Program-made: the position numbers and the translations under genes
Assembly: GCA_963803085.1 (NCBI GenBank)
Contig: CAWDLE010000014.1
Span: 1-64,000 of the forward strand
Origin: JACVRW01 sp963803085
Lineage (GTDB): Bacteria; Actinomycetota; Thermoleophilia; Solirubrobacterales; Thermoleophilaceae
DNA length: 64,000 nt
Direction: 5' to 3'
Part shown: positions 63,208-64,000 of the stretch, in pieces
How the letters are laid out: the number at the start of each line of letters is the position of its first letter
Numbering within the stretch: the first letter of the stretch is position 1
Notes under the pieces: model-generated
Databases searched by the model: none
What the model saw: the letters and a program-made list of their open reading frames with translations, nothing else
Told to the model about the DNA's origin: nothing

Positions 63208-63240
63208 CGTAAGAACCCCACCTGCCACTCGTTGCTTACG
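63208..63240 (+). promoter_or_regulatory. inverted repeat before the sugar dehydrogenase gene
   Basis: CGTAAG (63208-63213) and CTTACG (63235-63240) form perfect arms, extended by AAC/GTT with one bulged base, in the 46-base gap before the dehydrogenase start. It may end the upstream transcript or be an operator; no T-run follows. Confidence 0.35.
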
Positions 63241-63242
63241 TG

Positions 63243-64000
63243 GTGGGCGCATTTGGTCGAGCACACCTCGATTCTGGTACACGGCGGGGGCGGGCGGCTC
63301 GCCTCATCATCCTCGTGGTGGTGGCGGTCGGCCTCATCGTGGTTCCCGGGGCGCAGCCGGCGCCGCCCGACAACTTCCAGAGCTCGCTGGTAGTCGGCGA
63401 CGGGCTGAACGGCCCGTCGGGATTCGAGATCGCGCCGGACGGGCGGATCTTCGTCCTGGAACGCAGCGGCAAGATCAAGATCGTCAAGAACGGCCAACTG
63501 CTGCCGACCCCGTTCGCCGACCTGCCGTCGGAGGACACCGGCGATCGCGGCCTGATCGGAATCGCGTTCGACCCCGACTTCGGGGTGTCGAACCACTTCG
63601 TCTACTTCTACTACACGGGGCATGACCTGCTGAACCACCTGGTCCGGTTCAGCGCGGCCACGAACGTCGGCGCGGATGGCCCCTTCGAGCTGTTCAGGAC
63701 CAGTTCGCCCTCGAATCTGCTGCACGTTGGCGGCAGTATCCGGTTCGGGCCTGACGGCAAGCTGTACTTCGCCGTGGGCGACAACGGGCAGGGCACGAAC
63801 GCGCAAGATCTCAGCAACCCGCACGGGAAGATCCTGCGGATCAACAAGGATGGCTCGATCCCGGACGACAACCCGTTCGCCGGCGAACCCGGCAAGCTGG
63901 GCGCGATCTGGGCGTACGGGATGCGGAACCCCTGGCGCTTCCAGTTCGACAGCGCCACTGGCCGGCTCTACGACGGCGACGTCGGCGACTTCTCGTCGGA
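63243..64000 (+). CDS. PQQ-dependent sugar dehydrogenase family protein (partial, runs off the end)
   Basis: Exported beta-propeller protein of the glucose/sorbosone dehydrogenase family; the window ends before its C-terminus. GTG 63243 (or 63240) begins a basic N-terminus with RRGRAARLIILVVVAVGLIV, a signal or anchor segment, followed by NGPSGFEIAPDGRIFVLERS, LIGIAFDPDFG, the catalytic His region LLHVGGSIRFGPDGKLYFAV with GDNGQGTNAQD, GKILRINKDGS and WAYGMRNPWRFQFD. Oxidises a sugar using PQQ bound in the propeller, if the cofactor is available. It is the first unbroken + strand gene after the frame-broken cluster. Confidence 0.9.
   Translation, partial: MGAFGRAHLDSGTRRGRAARLIILVVVAVGLIVVPGAQPAPPDNFQSSLVVGDGLNGPSGFEIAPDGRIFVLERSGKIKIVKNGQLLPTPFADLPSEDTGDRGLIGIAFDPDFGVSNHFVYFYYTGHDLLNHLVRFSAATNVGADGPFELFRTSSPSNLLHVGGSIRFGPDGKLYFAVGDNGQGTNAQDLSNPHGKILRINKDGSIPDDNPFAGEPGKLGAIWAYGMRNPWRFQFDSATGRLYDGDVGDFSS

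Noticed and set aside
1..64000. tRNA, rRNA, CRISPR, insertion sequences, prophage or toxin-antitoxin genes
   Set aside because: I looked through the intergenic gaps and gene list and saw no cloverleaf, array, transposase or phage gene. The tandem-RHH proteins were considered as antitoxins, but no toxin-like partner is adjacent.

Overview
The window is about 64 kb of very GC-rich DNA with GTG/TTG starts, tightly coupled genes (many ATGA and GTGA overlaps) and a pdxS-pdxT ... yebC-ruvC-ruvA-ruvB-secDF-recJ-rel order. This points to a free-living actinobacterium, most likely of the Thermoleophilia/Solirubrobacterales type; that placement is inference from gene content, because no rRNA or tRNA gene is visible. 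No CRISPR array, insertion sequence or prophage was found.

Layout. 0.1-7.6 kb: sugar catabolism, with a ROK repressor divergent from secreted GH30 and GH3 glycosidases, then a CotH-like secreted protein. 7.6-9.1 kb: a CGNR zinc-finger regulator divergent from a 48-residue small ORF across a clear operator, and a GST. 9.1-12.7 kb: coupled genes for a phosphodiester glycosidase, metallophosphoesterase, sugar nucleotidyltransferase and RpiR regulator. 12.7-14.4 kb: M1 peptidase and an 80-bp palindrome. 14.4-32.3 kb: conserved housekeeping block (PLP synthase, M29 aminopeptidase, GGDEF protein, YebC, RuvCAB, a zinc-ribbon/PAS protein, a fused SecDF, RecJ, an HD-GYP protein, bifunctional Rel). 32.3-43.7 kb: regulatory block with a lipid kinase, small zinc protein, two paralogous tandem ribbon-helix-helix-like proteins flanking a large STAND-LuxR regulator, two near-twin ECF sigma factors, a small LuxR regulator, a WbaP-type initiating sugar-phosphate transferase and a secreted RTX/beta-helix protein. 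43.9-63.2 kb: surface-polysaccharide cluster (C-methyltransferase, RfbF, PIG-L, DUF4910, two 3,5-epimerases, several SDRs, RfbD, glycosyltransferases, Wzx, Wzy-like and Wzz-like proteins, acyltransferase, DUF6492). The window ends inside a PQQ sugar dehydrogenase.

How it fits together. WbaP would start a repeat unit on undecaprenyl phosphate; the nucleotide-sugar and deoxysugar enzymes and glycosyltransferases extend it; Wzx, Wzy and Wzz would flip, polymerise and set length. The sigma and LuxR genes beside wbaP are well placed to control this, and GGDEF and HD-GYP proteins could make and degrade c-di-GMP.

Sequence quality. Many genes are readable only by changing frame. About 40 frame breaks lie between 44 and 63 kb, nearly all explained by one extra base, and almost all in + strand genes. 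I treat these as probable sequencing or assembly errors and annotate the genes across them. Many genes carry a TANNNT box 6-10 bases before the start codon, suggesting leaderless mRNAs.
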